Source of the DNA: Massilia terrae
Lineage (GTDB): Bacteria > Pseudomonadota > Gammaproteobacteria > Burkholderiales > Burkholderiaceae_D
DNA length: 64,000 nucleotides
Direction: 5' to 3'
Assembly: GCF_024753145.1 (NCBI RefSeq)
Contig: NZ_JANUGU010000005.1
Location: forward strand, 186,001-250,000
The notes below the pieces were generated by a model. The model was not told the origin of the DNA. It saw nothing but the letters and a program-made list of their open reading frames with translations, and made no database searches. A program made the position numbers and the translations under genes. Of this stretch, positions 28,990 to 38,342 are shown piece after piece; the stretch's first letter is position 1, and each line of letters starts with the position of its first letter.

Positions 28990-30753
28990 ATGAAACCAAT
29001 CGCGAAAACGCTCGCCTGCGGGCTGTCCCTGTCCATCATCCTCCAGCCGCTGCCGCTGCTGGCCGCGCCGCCCGTCAGCACCGGCACCGGCGGCGCCGTC
29101 GCCACCATCAGCGAGGAAGCGTCCAAATCGGCCATCGAAATCCTCAACAAGGGCGGCAACGCGATCGACGCCGCCGTGGCTGCGGCCGCGACGCTCGGCG
29201 TCACCGACCCGTTCAGCTGCGGCATCGGCGGCGGCGGCTTCATGGTCATTTACCTGGCCAAGGACAAGCGCGTGATCACCATCGATCACCGCGAGACCGC
29301 GCCGGCCTCGTTCACGCCCTCGTCCTTCCTCAAGGACGGCAAGCCGATGGACTTCGACACCGTGGTCGCGAGCGGCATGTCGGTCGGCGTGCCGGGCACC
29401 GTGCGCGGCTGGCACGAGGCGCTCGACCGCTACGGCAGCATGAGCTTCAGGCAGGTGCTCGCGCCGGCCATCAACGTGGCCACCAGGGGCTTCAAGGTCG
29501 GTGAAACTTTCTCTCATTTGGTAGCCGAAAATGAAACAAAATTTCAGAACTTCTCCACCACCAGCGCGCTGTACCTGAGGAACGGCAAGGCCGTCCCGGC
29601 CGGCACCGTGCTGCGCAACCAGGCCATGGCGCGCGCCTACCGCGAGATCGCGGCGCGCGGCGAGAAGGCGTTCTATGAAGGCCCGATGGCGGAAGCGATC
29701 GTCGAGGCGGTGAACCATCCGCCGCTCGCCGCCGGCAAGAGCGCCGCGGCCGGGAACATGACCCTGGCCGACCTGGCCAATTACGAAGCCCGCATCCGCC
29801 AGCCGGTGCACACCACCTACCGCGGCTACGACATCTACGGCATGCCGCAGCCGAGCAGCGGCGGCGTGACCGTGGCCGAGGCGCTCAACATCCTGGAAGG
29901 CTACGACCTCAAGGCGATGCCGCGCGCGCAGGCCGAGCACTTGTACATCGAGGCCAGCCGCCTCGCCTTCGCCGACCGCAACGCCTACCTCGGCGATCCG
30001 GAATACGTCGACGCTCCGGTCGCCGGGCTGCTGTCCAAGCAGTACGCGGCGCAGCGGCGCGCGCTGATCGACAACGGCCGCGCATCGACGGCGCTGGCGG
30101 CGGCGGGCGACCCCTACCCCTTCCAGAACGACCAGAGCATCACGCTGCGCCCGCAGCAGCAACAGGCGGTGCGCATGCAGGAGTCGCTGCACACGACCCA
30201 CTTCACGGTGTCGGACAAGGACGGCAACGTGGTGTCCTACACCTTCACTATTGAATCGTGGGGCGGCAGCGGCATCGTGGTGCCGGGCTACGGCTTCCTG
30301 CTGAATAACGAGCTGACCGACTTCGACTTCAGCGGCCCGCGCCCCAACGTGCCGGAAGCCGGCAAGCGCCCGCGCAGCAGCATGGCGCCGACCATCGCGC
30401 TCAAGAACGGCAAGCCGGCCTTCACCATCGGCAGCCCGGGCGGCGCGACCATCATCACCACCGTGCTGCAGACCATCGTCAATTACCTCGACCTCGGCAT
30501 GCCGATGGACCAGGCGATCGAGGCGCCGCGGATCAGCGAGCGCAATATCGAAGCGAGTACGGTGGAGCCGGGCTACGCAGGCAGCGACAACGCGCGCGCG
30601 CTGGAAGCCATGGGCCACAAGTGGGGCGAGAAGCCGGAGCAGATCGGCGCCGCGAATGCGCTGGTCTTCAATCCGGATGGGACGGTGACGGCGGTGAGCG
30701 AAGCCAAACGGCTGGGCGGCGGCACGGCGCTGGTGCAGCGCAGCGCGCACTGA
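28990..30753 (+). CDS. ggt: Gamma-glutamyltransferase (periplasmic)
   Basis: 587 residues with a signal peptide (about 1-25). The enzyme hydrolyses glutathione and other gamma-glutamyl compounds outside the cytoplasm. It is made as a precursor that cuts itself before a catalytic threonine, which here is the Thr in SLHTTHFTV (around residue 400). Arg in HRETAP and the late GSPGG loop, both substrate contacts in the family, are present. A short AT-rich patch at about 29497-29555 stands out from the GC-rich gene. Confidence 0.93.
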   Translation: MKPIAKTLACGLSLSIILQPLPLLAAPPVSTGTGGAVATISEEASKSAIEILNKGGNAIDAAVAAAATLGVTDPFSCGIGGGGFMVIYLAKDKRVITIDHRETAPASFTPSSFLKDGKPMDFDTVVASGMSVGVPGTVRGWHEALDRYGSMSFRQVLAPAINVATRGFKVGETFSHLVAENETKFQNFSTTSALYLRNGKAVPAGTVLRNQAMARAYREIAARGEKAFYEGPMAEAIVEAVNHPPLAAGKSAAAGNMTLADLANYEARIRQPVHTTYRGYDIYGMPQPSSGGVTVAEALNILEGYDLKAMPRAQAEHLYIEASRLAFADRNAYLGDPEYVDAPVAGLLSKQYAAQRRALIDNGRASTALAAAGDPYPFQNDQSITLRPQQQQAVRMQESLHTTHFTVSDKDGNVVSYTFTIESWGGSGIVVPGYGFLLNNELTDFDFSGPRPNVPEAGKRPRSSMAPTIALKNGKPAFTIGSPGGATIITTVLQTIVNYLDLGMPMDQAIEAPRISERNIEASTVEPGYAGSDNARALEAMGHKWGEKPEQIGAANALVFNPDGTVTAVSEAKRLGGGTALVQRSAH

Positions 30754-30770
30754 GTTCGGCGATGACAGCA

Positions 30771-30797
30771 ACCGGGGCCGCGTGCCCCGGTTTTTTT
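30771..30797 (+). terminator. ggt intrinsic terminator
   Basis: Stem ACCGGGGC / GCCCCGGT with a 5-base loop, then seven T residues, 17 bases after the ggt stop. It touches the end of the convergent ABC permease gene. Confidence 0.88.
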
Positions 30798-32206
30798 CAG
30801 GCGAAGCGGCCCGTCGGGAACGCCACCGGTGCGGCCTGCATTTTCTTCCAGCGATACGCGGCAAGCAGCGCCCCGAATACATTGCTGTACGCGGTCAGCA
30901 GCACCCACGACAGCGCACCGATCGACGGCACCAGCGCAAGATGAAGCGCCAGCACCACAACCGCAAGCGCGAACGCGAGCAGCCCCTGCGGCAACGACCA
31001 CACCTGCCGTTCGCGTGAATAGTCGAGCAACACGGACGCAATGCCCGGCATGAGCAGCACGGACGCCAGCGAGACTGCGCAGAACATGCCGTCCCGATCC
31101 AGACCAGTCAGCAGCCCGAGCACGATAACGGCGGCGGCGCCCATGCCCACCCCGGCTGCGACCTGTCCGGCAAGCGCTGCGGCCAGCTTGCGGTTCCATT
31201 CGCCACTGGATGGGCTGCGCGCAGCCAGCCGCAGCAAACCTTGTTCCATCCTGGCCCCATTCATCAACGTCCTCCAGCCCGTGATCGCGGCCAGCTGAAG
31301 TACCCACGTGATCATCAGGAAGCAGGCCCAGGCAAACATTGGCCACGACTCATCCTTGCCAACCACCCCGTACTTCTGCATGAGCAGATGCGACCCAGCG
31401 CCCAGGAGCACGAGCACAATCCAGGTCGGAAGCATCACGAGCACCATGGCTGTCGGGCCCAGCACGTGAAGCATCAAGCGGAGCGGCTGGCGCGAGCGGA
31501 TCGCTTGCCGCAGCGCGAATCCATACAAGCTGCTCATGCGTTTCGGCGCGCCGTCTGCATTCTTGCGGCCCATCGACTCCAGCCGCTCGATGGCTTCGAC
31601 CTTTGCCTTTCGCTGGCTGAAGTGACGGTCGCCGCCGGCGGGCAGCATCTGGCGAATGGCCCAGGCGCCGAACAGCGCGACTACGAGGGACGCGCAGACG
31701 AATCCTTGCGCGCTCATGAGAAACGCCAGCACCGCCGGCGGCAGTTCCTTCAGGAGGGTGCCCGACATCGCCGTCGCGATGACGAGAAAGCCCGCGAACT
31801 GGTTGCCGCTGCGGCCGAGCGCGATACTGATCATATACAGCACCACCGCCGGCGCGACCTGCCATATCGGGAACAGCGTGGCGCACAGCCCCGTGGCAAG
31901 CCAGCCAGCGGCCGTCATCTCCACCATTCGCCTGCGCATCCGTGGCACCAGGCGCGCGTTGACGGGTGTATTCATCAGCTCGAAGCCGGGCGCAAGGTGC
32001 ACAGTCCACAACAGCTGCAAGACGATGACGCAAATGGCGACACCAACGCGCACGCCGAGCAGCCAGTCCTGCCTCACGAATGCAGCGGCGGCGCCGACCA
32101 GCGAACACACTCCGGCCAGCACGAAACTCCAGTCCAGGGCGCGGGACGGCCGCCGCTGGACATACGCCGCATTCCATAGCAGCCGGTAATCGCTCAGCGC
32201 GCTCAT
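30797..32206 (-). CDS. ABC transporter permease (multi-span membrane protein)
   Basis: 469 residues with roughly ten to twelve hydrophobic segments and no other recognisable domain. It is the membrane partner of the ATPase encoded just upstream; the ATG overlaps the ATPase stop as ATGA. Together with the GntR-type regulator this is the layout of YtrA-regulated exporters. The substrate is unknown. In related systems such transporters respond to cell-envelope stress or peptide antibiotics, but nothing in this sequence shows the substrate directly. Confidence 0.8.
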   Translation of the reverse strand: MSALSDYRLLWNAAYVQRRPSRALDWSFVLAGVCSLVGAAAAFVRQDWLLGVRVGVAICVIVLQLLWTVHLAPGFELMNTPVNARLVPRMRRRMVEMTAAGWLATGLCATLFPIWQVAPAVVLYMISIALGRSGNQFAGFLVIATAMSGTLLKELPPAVLAFLMSAQGFVCASLVVALFGAWAIRQMLPAGGDRHFSQRKAKVEAIERLESMGRKNADGAPKRMSSLYGFALRQAIRSRQPLRLMLHVLGPTAMVLVMLPTWIVLVLLGAGSHLLMQKYGVVGKDESWPMFAWACFLMITWVLQLAAITGWRTLMNGARMEQGLLRLAARSPSSGEWNRKLAAALAGQVAAGVGMGAAAVIVLGLLTGLDRDGMFCAVSLASVLLMPGIASVLLDYSRERQVWSLPQGLLAFALAVVVLALHLALVPSIGALSWVLLTAYSNVFGALLAAYRWKKMQAAPVAFPTGRFA

Positions 32207-32940
32207 TGCGTCACCTCGATGAACAGGTCTTCGAGGCTCAGCGGCTGCCCGGTGGTGCGGCGCGCACCCTCGAGCAGCGTATCCAGTTCGCCCTGCAGCG
32301 CGATGCGGCCATCCTTGAGGAAGGCCACGTCCAGCGCCACGCGCTCCAGGTCCGACAGGATGTGGGTCGAGAACAGCACCGTCGTCCCCCGTTCGATCAC
32401 GCCGTCGACCAGCTCGCGCAGGAACTCGCGCCGGCCGACCGGATCGAGCGCCGACACCGGTTCGTCCAGCACCAGCAAGTCCGGCTCGTGGCCGAGGGCG
32501 CGGATGATCGACAGCCGCTGCTTCTCGCCGCCGGACAGCTTGCCGATGGCGCGCTCGCGCATCAGCGTGTCGAAGCCCCAGCGCTGCAGCAGCGCCCGGA
32601 CCTTGTCCTCGTTCCAGCGCGGGTACAGCGCCTTGAAGTAGTCCAGCATCTGCACCGGCGTCATCCACTCGAACAGCTCGGCCGACTGCGGCACGTAGCC
32701 AATGCGCGCCCGCGCCGCTTCCGACAGGCTTCCGGTCTCCTCGCCGAAGATGGTGATGCTGCCAAGGTCGGTCTCGCGCAGGCCGAGCAGGCATTCCATC
32801 AGCGTCGACTTGCCCGCGCCATTCCGGCCGAGCAGGCCGATCACCTGCCCGGCATTCACTTCCCAGTCCAAGCGATCGAGCACGGTCTTGCTGCCGAAGT
32901 GTTTGGAGACGGACGACATGCGGATGATTGGCTCGGTCAT
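32203..32940 (-). CDS. ABC transporter ATP-binding protein
   Basis: 245 residues. Walker A GRNGAGKST, signature LSGGEKQRLSIIRA and Walker B LLVLDEPVSALD are complete. The C-terminal part resembles drug- and envelope-stress-type exporter ATPases. It is the middle gene of the regulator-ATPase-permease operon and overlaps both neighbours by four bases. Confidence 0.9.
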   Translation of the reverse strand: MTEPIIRMSSVSKHFGSKTVLDRLDWEVNAGQVIGLLGRNGAGKSTLMECLLGLRETDLGSITIFGEETGSLSEAARARIGYVPQSAELFEWMTPVQMLDYFKALYPRWNEDKVRALLQRWGFDTLMRERAIGKLSGGEKQRLSIIRALGHEPDLLVLDEPVSALDPVGRREFLRELVDGVIERGTTVLFSTHILSDLERVALDVAFLKDGRIALQGELDTLLEGARRTTGQPLSLEDLFIEVTQ

Positions 32941-33335
32941 GATTGGTCCTTCAGGATCTGGTTGAACAGGGCAAGCACGGTGTCGGGGTCGAGTTCGAGC
33001 TGGCGCGCCTCCATGGCGGCCCGCTCCAGCGTGGGGCGAAGCAGTTCGGACCGTTCGGCCAGCGCGGGGCCGCCGTGCGGGCGCTCGGCCACCACCATGC
33101 CGAGGCCGCGCCGGCGCGCCAGCACGCCTTCCATTTCGAGCAGGCCGTATGCCTTCGACACGGTCATCGGGTTGACGGCCAGCGCCTGCGCCACCTCGCG
33201 CACGGACGGCATCTCGTCGCCCGCCCCGAGCTGGCCGCCGGCGACCAGGCGGCGCACCTGGTCAACCAGCTGCCGATAGATCGGTTCGGCCGAGCCAGTC
33301 GTGATCGAAAACAGGGATGAGGTCTGAATGCTCAT
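32937..33335 (-). CDS. GntR-family repressor, YtrA subfamily
   Basis: 132 residues. The N-terminal winged helix has the GntR pattern PIYRQLVDQVRRLVAGG...MPSVREVAQALAVNPMTVSKAYGLLE. The very short C-terminal part (about 50 residues) is the mark of the YtrA group, which regulates adjacent ABC transporter genes. It heads the operon and should bind the palindrome just upstream. Confidence 0.88.
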   Translation of the reverse strand: MSIQTSSLFSITTGSAEPIYRQLVDQVRRLVAGGQLGAGDEMPSVREVAQALAVNPMTVSKAYGLLEMEGVLARRRGLGMVVAERPHGGPALAERSELLRPTLERAAMEARQLELDPDTVLALFNQILKDQS

Positions 33336-33344
33336 GGTCTTACG

Positions 33345-33390
33345 TGTATTAGTTAATTAATACAGTAGACACAACCAACGAAAGTGTCAA
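33345..33390 (-). promoter_or_regulatory. Promoter and palindromic operator of the YtrA-type operon
   Basis: On the minus strand a perfect TTGACA (33390-33385) is 17 bases from TACTGT (33367-33362). The 20-bp near-palindrome TGTATTA-N6-TAATACA (33345-33364) begins at the -10 and is 10 bases upstream of the regulator ATG, suggesting autorepression. Confidence 0.6.
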
Positions 33391-33471
33391 GAAGAAATAT
33401 CAAACTCACGTGCGACAGCCATCCACGCGCTGGCCGACACTGGGCCGGGATCACGTTGACAGGAGGCTCCC

Positions 33472-34098
33472 ATGGTCACGAAAGGTCTGCTGGTCCATCT
33501 GGACGTCAAACACGGGTTCGATGCGGAGGTTGAACGCTGCCTGCTCGACGCCGTGCCCGCAGTGCGTGGCGAGAGCGGCACGCGCGCGTGGTACGCGATC
33601 CGTTTCGGGCGGGGCGAGTACGGGATTTTTGACGCGTTTCCCGACGAGGCCGCGCGAACCGAGCATCTCAATGGCGATGCGGTGGCGGCGCTGATGGCGA
33701 AGTCGGTGGCGCTGCTCAACCAGCCGCCGCGCATCGAGCTGGTGGAAGTCTTGGCCAGCAAACTGCCCGAGGGCCTGAACGCGGCAGTCGACACCAAGGG
33801 CCTACTGCTCAGCTTCAAGGCCTCATCCGGGAACGAGCCTCGCGTCGCGCAGTTTCTGCAAGACGCTCGTGCGTACGTGATGGCGGAAGCCGGCACCACC
33901 GCATGGTTCGCGATCCGGCGCGAGAACGGCGACTACGGCATCTTCGACGTTTTCCCCGACAACGGCGCACGCTTCGCGCACCTGACAGGGCACGTGCCTC
34001 GCGAGCTGGCCAAGCATGCGGCGTCGCTGCTTGGCTCGATGCCGGAGCTGCACATGCTGGCGGTGCATGCCGAAATCTACAACGCGCAGGCGGAATAA
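33472..34098 (+). CDS. Protein with two tandem ABM-like (dimeric alpha/beta barrel) domains
   Basis: 208 residues made of two similar halves (about 1-98 and 106-205). Each has a KGLL opening, a WYAIR or WFAIR strand, a YGIFD-x-FPD strand and a closing segment before a helix. The pattern fits antibiotic-biosynthesis-monooxygenase-like folds, where one fused chain can replace a homodimer. Substrate and activity are unknown. It is transcribed away from the YtrA-type operon and ends in a terminator shared with the ter genes. Confidence 0.7.
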   Translation: MVTKGLLVHLDVKHGFDAEVERCLLDAVPAVRGESGTRAWYAIRFGRGEYGIFDAFPDEAARTEHLNGDAVAALMAKSVALLNQPPRIELVEVLASKLPEGLNAAVDTKGLLLSFKASSGNEPRVAQFLQDARAYVMAEAGTTAWFAIRRENGDYGIFDVFPDNGARFAHLTGHVPRELAKHAASLLGSMPELHMLAVHAEIYNAQAE

Positions 34099-34123
34099 AA
34101 AAAACCGGGGCGCGGGGCCCCGG
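34097..34123 (-). terminator. Intrinsic terminator of the terD operon
   Basis: Minus-strand stem CCGGGG / CCCCGG with a 7-base loop, followed by eight T residues. It overlaps the stop codon of the convergent ABM-like gene. Confidence 0.75.
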
Positions 34124-34170
34124 AAAGGAGGGGACGCGTAAGTCCCTGGGAAACAAACGGTATAAAACGA

Positions 34171-34752
34171 TTACAGGTGCGGCGCGATCTGCGGCAGCAG
34201 TTCGTCGAAGGTGCGGCCGCCGCCGTTTTCACCGATCGCGTGCATCTTCCATTCGCCGTTATGGCGGTACAGCTTGGCCATGATCTGCGCCGTGTGCGCG
34301 CCCTGCACCGACAGGTCGTAGCGCGCCACTTCGCGGCCGCTGGCGCTGTCGACCAGGCGGCAGAACGCGTTCTCCACCTGTGCGAAGCTCTGTCCGGTGA
34401 AGCTGTTCACCGTGAACACGAGCGACCTCACGGCTGCCGGCACACGCGACAGGTCGACGATGATCTGCTCGTCGTCGCCATCGCCGGCGCCGGTGCGGTT
34501 GTCGCCGGTGTGGACGATGCTGCCGTCGCGGCTCTTGAGCTGCCGGAACCACACCACGTCCACCGGACGGTTCTGCTCGTCGAACAGCACGCACGAGGCG
34601 TCGAGGTCGATCGTCTCGGTACGCGCGCCGAAGCCGAAGAACCCGCCGCTCTTCTTGGCGTCCCAGCCAAGGCCCATCGTCACGCGTGCCAGCTCGCCGC
34701 CGGCTTCCTTCGCCAGCGAGATTTTCTGGCCTTTTTGCAGGTTGACTGTCAT
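34171..34752 (-). CDS. TerD-family stress protein
   Basis: 193 residues, a full single TerD domain. The calcium-binding signature GDNRTGAGDGDDE is near residues 83-95, and the opening VNLQKGQKISLAKEA is typical. TerD proteins act in the cytoplasm in tellurite resistance and in tolerance to phage and colicins; the mechanism is not settled. It is the last gene of a run that includes an AIM24-like protein, another TerD and DUF475. An insertion rich in Gly and Phe (KKSGGFFGFGART) distinguishes it from the second TerD copy. Confidence 0.88.
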   Translation of the reverse strand: MTVNLQKGQKISLAKEAGGELARVTMGLGWDAKKSGGFFGFGARTETIDLDASCVLFDEQNRPVDVVWFRQLKSRDGSIVHTGDNRTGAGDGDDEQIIVDLSRVPAAVRSLVFTVNSFTGQSFAQVENAFCRLVDSASGREVARYDLSVQGAHTAQIMAKLYRHNGEWKMHAIGENGGGRTFDELLPQIAPHL

Positions 34753-34768
34753 TTCAAAACTCCTTTAT

Positions 34769-35464
34769 TCAGCGGCCCGCCGACTGCACCCATGCCTTGA
34801 ACGAGCTGCGGTTGCGCGAGCAAACAAATACTTTTCCACGACCGGAGAAGCGCAGCACCACGCCCTCCCCGCTGGTCTGGCTGTTGATCAGGTTGCCGAG
34901 AAAGCCCGCGCTCTGGCCGGTCGTGACCGAGATCTCGTAGCGCAGCGTGCTGTCCCAGCAAACCACATGCGCGTTGTCGATGATCGCGTCCTTGCCCGGC
35001 TCGACGTCGAGTACCGACATCGAGCCGAATCCCGACACCACCACCTGGCCCTGCCCCGTCGTCTCGGTGACGAAGAAGCCGCCGCTCTGCGCGAACAGCG
35101 CGTTGCCGACACTTTGGGTGCGCACCCGCAGGTCCACGCCGGAGCTGGCGGCGACGAAGGCGCCATCGCTGATCAGGTACTGGTTCGGACCGCAATCGAC
35201 CACTTGCATCGCTCCCGGCAGCGTCGGCGAGAGCAGGCAATCGCCGTCGCCGCGCGCAGCCTCGATGTGCTGCTGGAAGAACGATTCACCATTGGCGAAG
35301 GTGCGCATCAGCGCGCTGCCCAAGCCGCCGCGCATCTTTCCCTTCAGGTCGAGCGTCGATTCCATCATCACCATCGCGTCGGACTCGCAGTAGATGGTCT
35401 CGCCGCGTTTCATCGACACGTGCAGGAAGGGATCGACATCCCCGGTCACGGTAAAAACTGGCAT
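34769..35464 (-). CDS. AIM24 / TIGR00266-family protein
   Basis: 231 residues from the ATG at 35464, which has AAAGGA upstream; the frame can be extended but the extension looks non-coding. The protein is rich in beta strands and glycine turns, as in the tubby-like AIM24 family. It carries the family pattern of Gly-rich segments such as GGLGSALMR and GEGVVLRFSGRGKVFVCSRN. Function is unknown in bacteria, but these genes are often found beside terD, as here. Confidence 0.78.
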   Translation of the reverse strand: MPVFTVTGDVDPFLHVSMKRGETIYCESDAMVMMESTLDLKGKMRGGLGSALMRTFANGESFFQQHIEAARGDGDCLLSPTLPGAMQVVDCGPNQYLISDGAFVAASSGVDLRVRTQSVGNALFAQSGGFFVTETTGQGQVVVSGFGSMSVLDVEPGKDAIIDNAHVVCWDSTLRYEISVTTGQSAGFLGNLINSQTSGEGVVLRFSGRGKVFVCSRNRSSFKAWVQSAGR

Positions 35465-35532
35465 CGCGTTCCTTTCGTTGGCATGCGGCCCGGCACGCGA
35501 AGGTGCGCGGGCTCGCAAAACTGTTTATATCG

Positions 35533-36108
35533 TTAGACGTTCACGCCGTAGTTGCGGGCCAGCGGGCCGAGGCCGCCGGCGAAGCCCTGGCCGATCGCGC
35601 GGAACTTCCAGTCGCCGCCGTTGCGATAGACCTCGCCGAACACCATCGCGGTCTCGGTCGAGCTGTCTTCGGACAGGTCGTAGCGGGCGATCTCGCCGCT
35701 GTTGGCCGCGTTCACGCAGCGGATGAAGGCCTTGGCGACCATGCCGAAGTTCTGGCGCCGTGCTTCGGCGTCATGGATGGTCACCGCCATCACGATCTTC
35801 TCGACGCCGGCCGGCACCGTGGACAGGTCGATGGTGACCTTCTCGTCGTCGCCATCGCCTTCGCCGGTACGGTTGTCGCCCGAGTGCACCACCGAGCCGT
35901 CGGGCGACTTCAGGTGGTTATAGAAAATGAAGTCGCCATCCGAGCGCACCTTGCCATTCTGGTCGAGCAGGAAGGCCACGCCGTCCAGGTCGAAGGCGGC
36001 GCCGTCGGTCACCCGCACGTCCCAGCCAAGGCCGACCACCATCTTCGACAGGCCCGGGGCCTCTTTCGACAGGTTGACGTTGCCGCCTTTTTGCAGAGTG
36101 ATTGCCAT
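35533..36108 (-). CDS. TerD-family stress protein
   Basis: 191 residues with the same architecture as the TerD at 34171-34752: opening [18 protein letters not shown] and calcium site [13 protein letters not shown]. It is closer to canonical TerD/TerE than the other copy because it lacks the Gly-Phe insertion. The two copies flank the AIM24-like gene, which suggests duplication with diversification. Confidence 0.9.
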   Translation of the reverse strand: MAITLQKGGNVNLSKEAPGLSKMVVGLGWDVRVTDGAAFDLDGVAFLLDQNGKVRSDGDFIFYNHLKSPDGSVVHSGDNRTGEGDGDDEKVTIDLSTVPAGVEKIVMAVTIHDAEARRQNFGMVAKAFIRCVNAANSGEIARYDLSEDSSTETAMVFGEVYRNGGDWKFRAIGQGFAGGLGPLARNYGVNV

Positions 36109-36238
36109 GATGTGTAGCTCCTTTAATCAATGCCACAATTGAACACCGGGGGTATCACGCGATGCGAGCTGGTGTCGTCCTCTCGCTTCGCGGTTCGGGG
36201 CCGCCGGCGGCCGGTGGTGGCCGCCGCGCGGGATCTGA

Positions 36239-37303
36239 TCAGGCCAGTTCCTCGACCGGCTCGCGCATTTCCAGCGCCTGCTGTTCCTTCTTGTACCGGA
36301 TCGAAGACCACAGCGAGCCGACGATGAAGGCTACGCCCACCAGGCCGGTAAACACTTCCGGGATATGGAACTTCATCGAGGCCAGCATGATCACGGCCAG
36401 GATGCCGATGGCGTAGTGCGCGCCGTGCTCCAGGTAGACGAATTCGTCCAGCGTGCCCTGCTTGACCAGGTAGACCGTCAGCGAACGCACGAACATCGCG
36501 CCGATGGCCAGGCCCAGCATGATGATCACGACGTCGGTGGTGATCGCGAAGGCGCCGATCACGCCGTCGAAGCTGAACGATGCGTCGAGCACTTCGAGGT
36601 ACAGGAAGGCGCCGATGCCGCCCTTCTTGACCATCTCGCCGACGCCAGCGGTCTCCTCTTCCTTCTCCAGCAGGGCCGAGATCGCGTCCACGCCGACGTA
36701 CACCAGCACGCCCCACAGGCCGGACATCAGGACCACCAGCTTGTTGCCTTCTTCGACCAGCGCCAGGCTGGCCATCAGTGCGCCCAGTGCGATCATCACG
36801 GCGATCGAGGACACGCGGCCAAGGCCGGCGATCTTCTCTTCCAGGCGGCCGAGCCAGTGGTGCTCCTTCTCGTCGTCGAACAGGAAGTTCAGGAACACCA
36901 GCAGCAGGAACATGCCGCCGAAAGCCGCCACTTCGGCATGGTGCGCGGTCAGGTGCGCCGAGTACTGCTTCGGATCGTTCAGCGCCAGCGTCACCACGTC
37001 GGAGAAGCCCAGGTTCGCGGCCACCGCGACGATCACCAGCGGGAACAGCAAGCGCATGCCGAACACCGCAATGATGATGCCCACGCCGAGGAACAGCTTC
37101 TGCCAATACGCGTTCCAGGTCTTGAGCACCGAGGCGTTGACCACCGCGTTGTCGAACGAGAGCGAGACTTCCATCACGGCCAGGATCGCGGCGATCGATA
37201 TGCCGGTCACCGCGCCGGCCAGGCCGCTGTGCGCGTAGCCCCACCATCCGGCCAGCGCAAGGCAAGCCAGCGTGACCAAAAAAGACACCTTGAAGTGCTT
37301 CAT
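36239..37303 (-). CDS. DUF475 integral membrane protein (TerC-like)
   Basis: 354 residues with about nine hydrophobic segments. The conserved SLSFDNAVVNA near residue 47 and the second SFSFDGVIGAF in the C-terminal half, each with an acidic residue inside a membrane segment, fit the DUF475/TerC group. Some of these are thought to handle metal ions. It is the first gene of the run into TerD, AIM24 and TerD, and it diverges from an NhaR-like regulator. A GC-rich region of 130 bases separates it from the following TerD gene. Confidence 0.82.
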   Translation of the reverse strand: MKHFKVSFLVTLACLALAGWWGYAHSGLAGAVTGISIAAILAVMEVSLSFDNAVVNASVLKTWNAYWQKLFLGVGIIIAVFGMRLLFPLVIVAVAANLGFSDVVTLALNDPKQYSAHLTAHHAEVAAFGGMFLLLVFLNFLFDDEKEHHWLGRLEEKIAGLGRVSSIAVMIALGALMASLALVEEGNKLVVLMSGLWGVLVYVGVDAISALLEKEEETAGVGEMVKKGGIGAFLYLEVLDASFSFDGVIGAFAITTDVVIIMLGLAIGAMFVRSLTVYLVKQGTLDEFVYLEHGAHYAIGILAVIMLASMKFHIPEVFTGLVGVAFIVGSLWSSIRYKKEQQALEMREPVEELA

Positions 37304-37413
37304 TTCTCGTCTTCCTAACGTGTTGTTGAATTCAATGCTGCGCAGTGTAGGTTGACCGAGACTTTGAAAAAAGCGAAGATAATCTGAACTTTACTTCGGA
37401 AAAATGGAAGAAT

Positions 37414-38313
37414 ATGGATGGGACCCTGAATTTCCGGCACCTGTACTACTTCTGGGTGGTGGCCAAGGAAGGCGGCATTACCAACGCCTCCAAGCGCCTC
37501 GGCCTGGCGATCCAGACCATCAGCACGCAGCTCGCGCAGCTTGAGGAATCGATCGGCAAAGCGCTGTTCACGCAGCAGGGACGACGGCTGGTGCTGACCG
37601 AGCCGGGACAGCTCGCGCTGGCGTATGCGGACCAGATCTTCATGCTCGGCGAGCAGTTGCAGGAGGCGCTGGGCGACGCCGACAGCGTGCGCATCCGGCT
37701 GACGGTCGGGATCTCGGACTCGCTGCCCAAGCTCACCGCGTACAAGATGCTGGAGGCGACCACGCGGCTGGACAAGCCGGTGCGCCTGGTCTGCTACGAG
37801 GACCAGTTCGAGGCGCTGCTGGCCGACCTCGCGCTGCACAAGCTGGACCTGGTGCTGACCGACCGCGAGGTCCGCTCGGGCACCACGTTGCGGGTGTTCA
37901 GCCACCAGCTGTTCGAGAGCGAGACCATCGTGGTCGGTTCGCCGGCGCTGGCGAAGACCTATGCGAAGGGCTTCCCCGAGAATTTGAACGGCGCGCCGTT
38001 CCTGCTACCGGCGCGTAATAATGCCCTGCGCGGGAAGATCGACGAATGGTTCGGCACACACGGCGTGCGGCCCGACGTGGTGGGCGAATTCGAGGACAAT
38101 GCGCTGCTCAACACTTTTGGGCGGCGCGGCCTGGGCCTGTACTTTGCGCCGGCCGCGCTGGCGTCGGAGATGAAGGAGCAGTTCGGCGCGCATGTGGTGG
38201 GCCACGTTCCGCAGGTACGCGAGCAGTTCTACGCGATCTCGAACGAACGCAAGATCCAGCATCCGGCGGTGGAGGCGATACTGGCGGCGGCGCAGGCTGC
38301 TGGGGCGTCGTGA
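37414..38313 (+). CDS. LysR-family regulator, NhaR type
   Basis: 299 residues. The N-terminal helix-turn-helix begins LNFRHLYYFWVVAKEGGITNAS, a form typical of NhaR, the sodium- and alkaline-stress activator of nhaA in E. coli. The C-terminal effector domain is complete. No nhaA lies nearby. Its divergent neighbour is DUF475, so it may regulate the ter-like genes; this is inference from position. Confidence 0.85.
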   Translation: MDGTLNFRHLYYFWVVAKEGGITNASKRLGLAIQTISTQLAQLEESIGKALFTQQGRRLVLTEPGQLALAYADQIFMLGEQLQEALGDADSVRIRLTVGISDSLPKLTAYKMLEATTRLDKPVRLVCYEDQFEALLADLALHKLDLVLTDREVRSGTTLRVFSHQLFESETIVVGSPALAKTYAKGFPENLNGAPFLLPARNNALRGKIDEWFGTHGVRPDVVGEFEDNALLNTFGRRGLGLYFAPAALASEMKEQFGAHVVGHVPQVREQFYAISNERKIQHPAVEAILAAAQAAGAS

Positions 38314-38342
38314 CGATTACAATGCACAGCTAGAATAACAAC

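Noticed and set aside
29497..29555. AT-rich patch in ggt as an insertion
   Set aside because: The protein reads through as a normal family segment, so it is more likely a local codon-use change than a foreign insertion.
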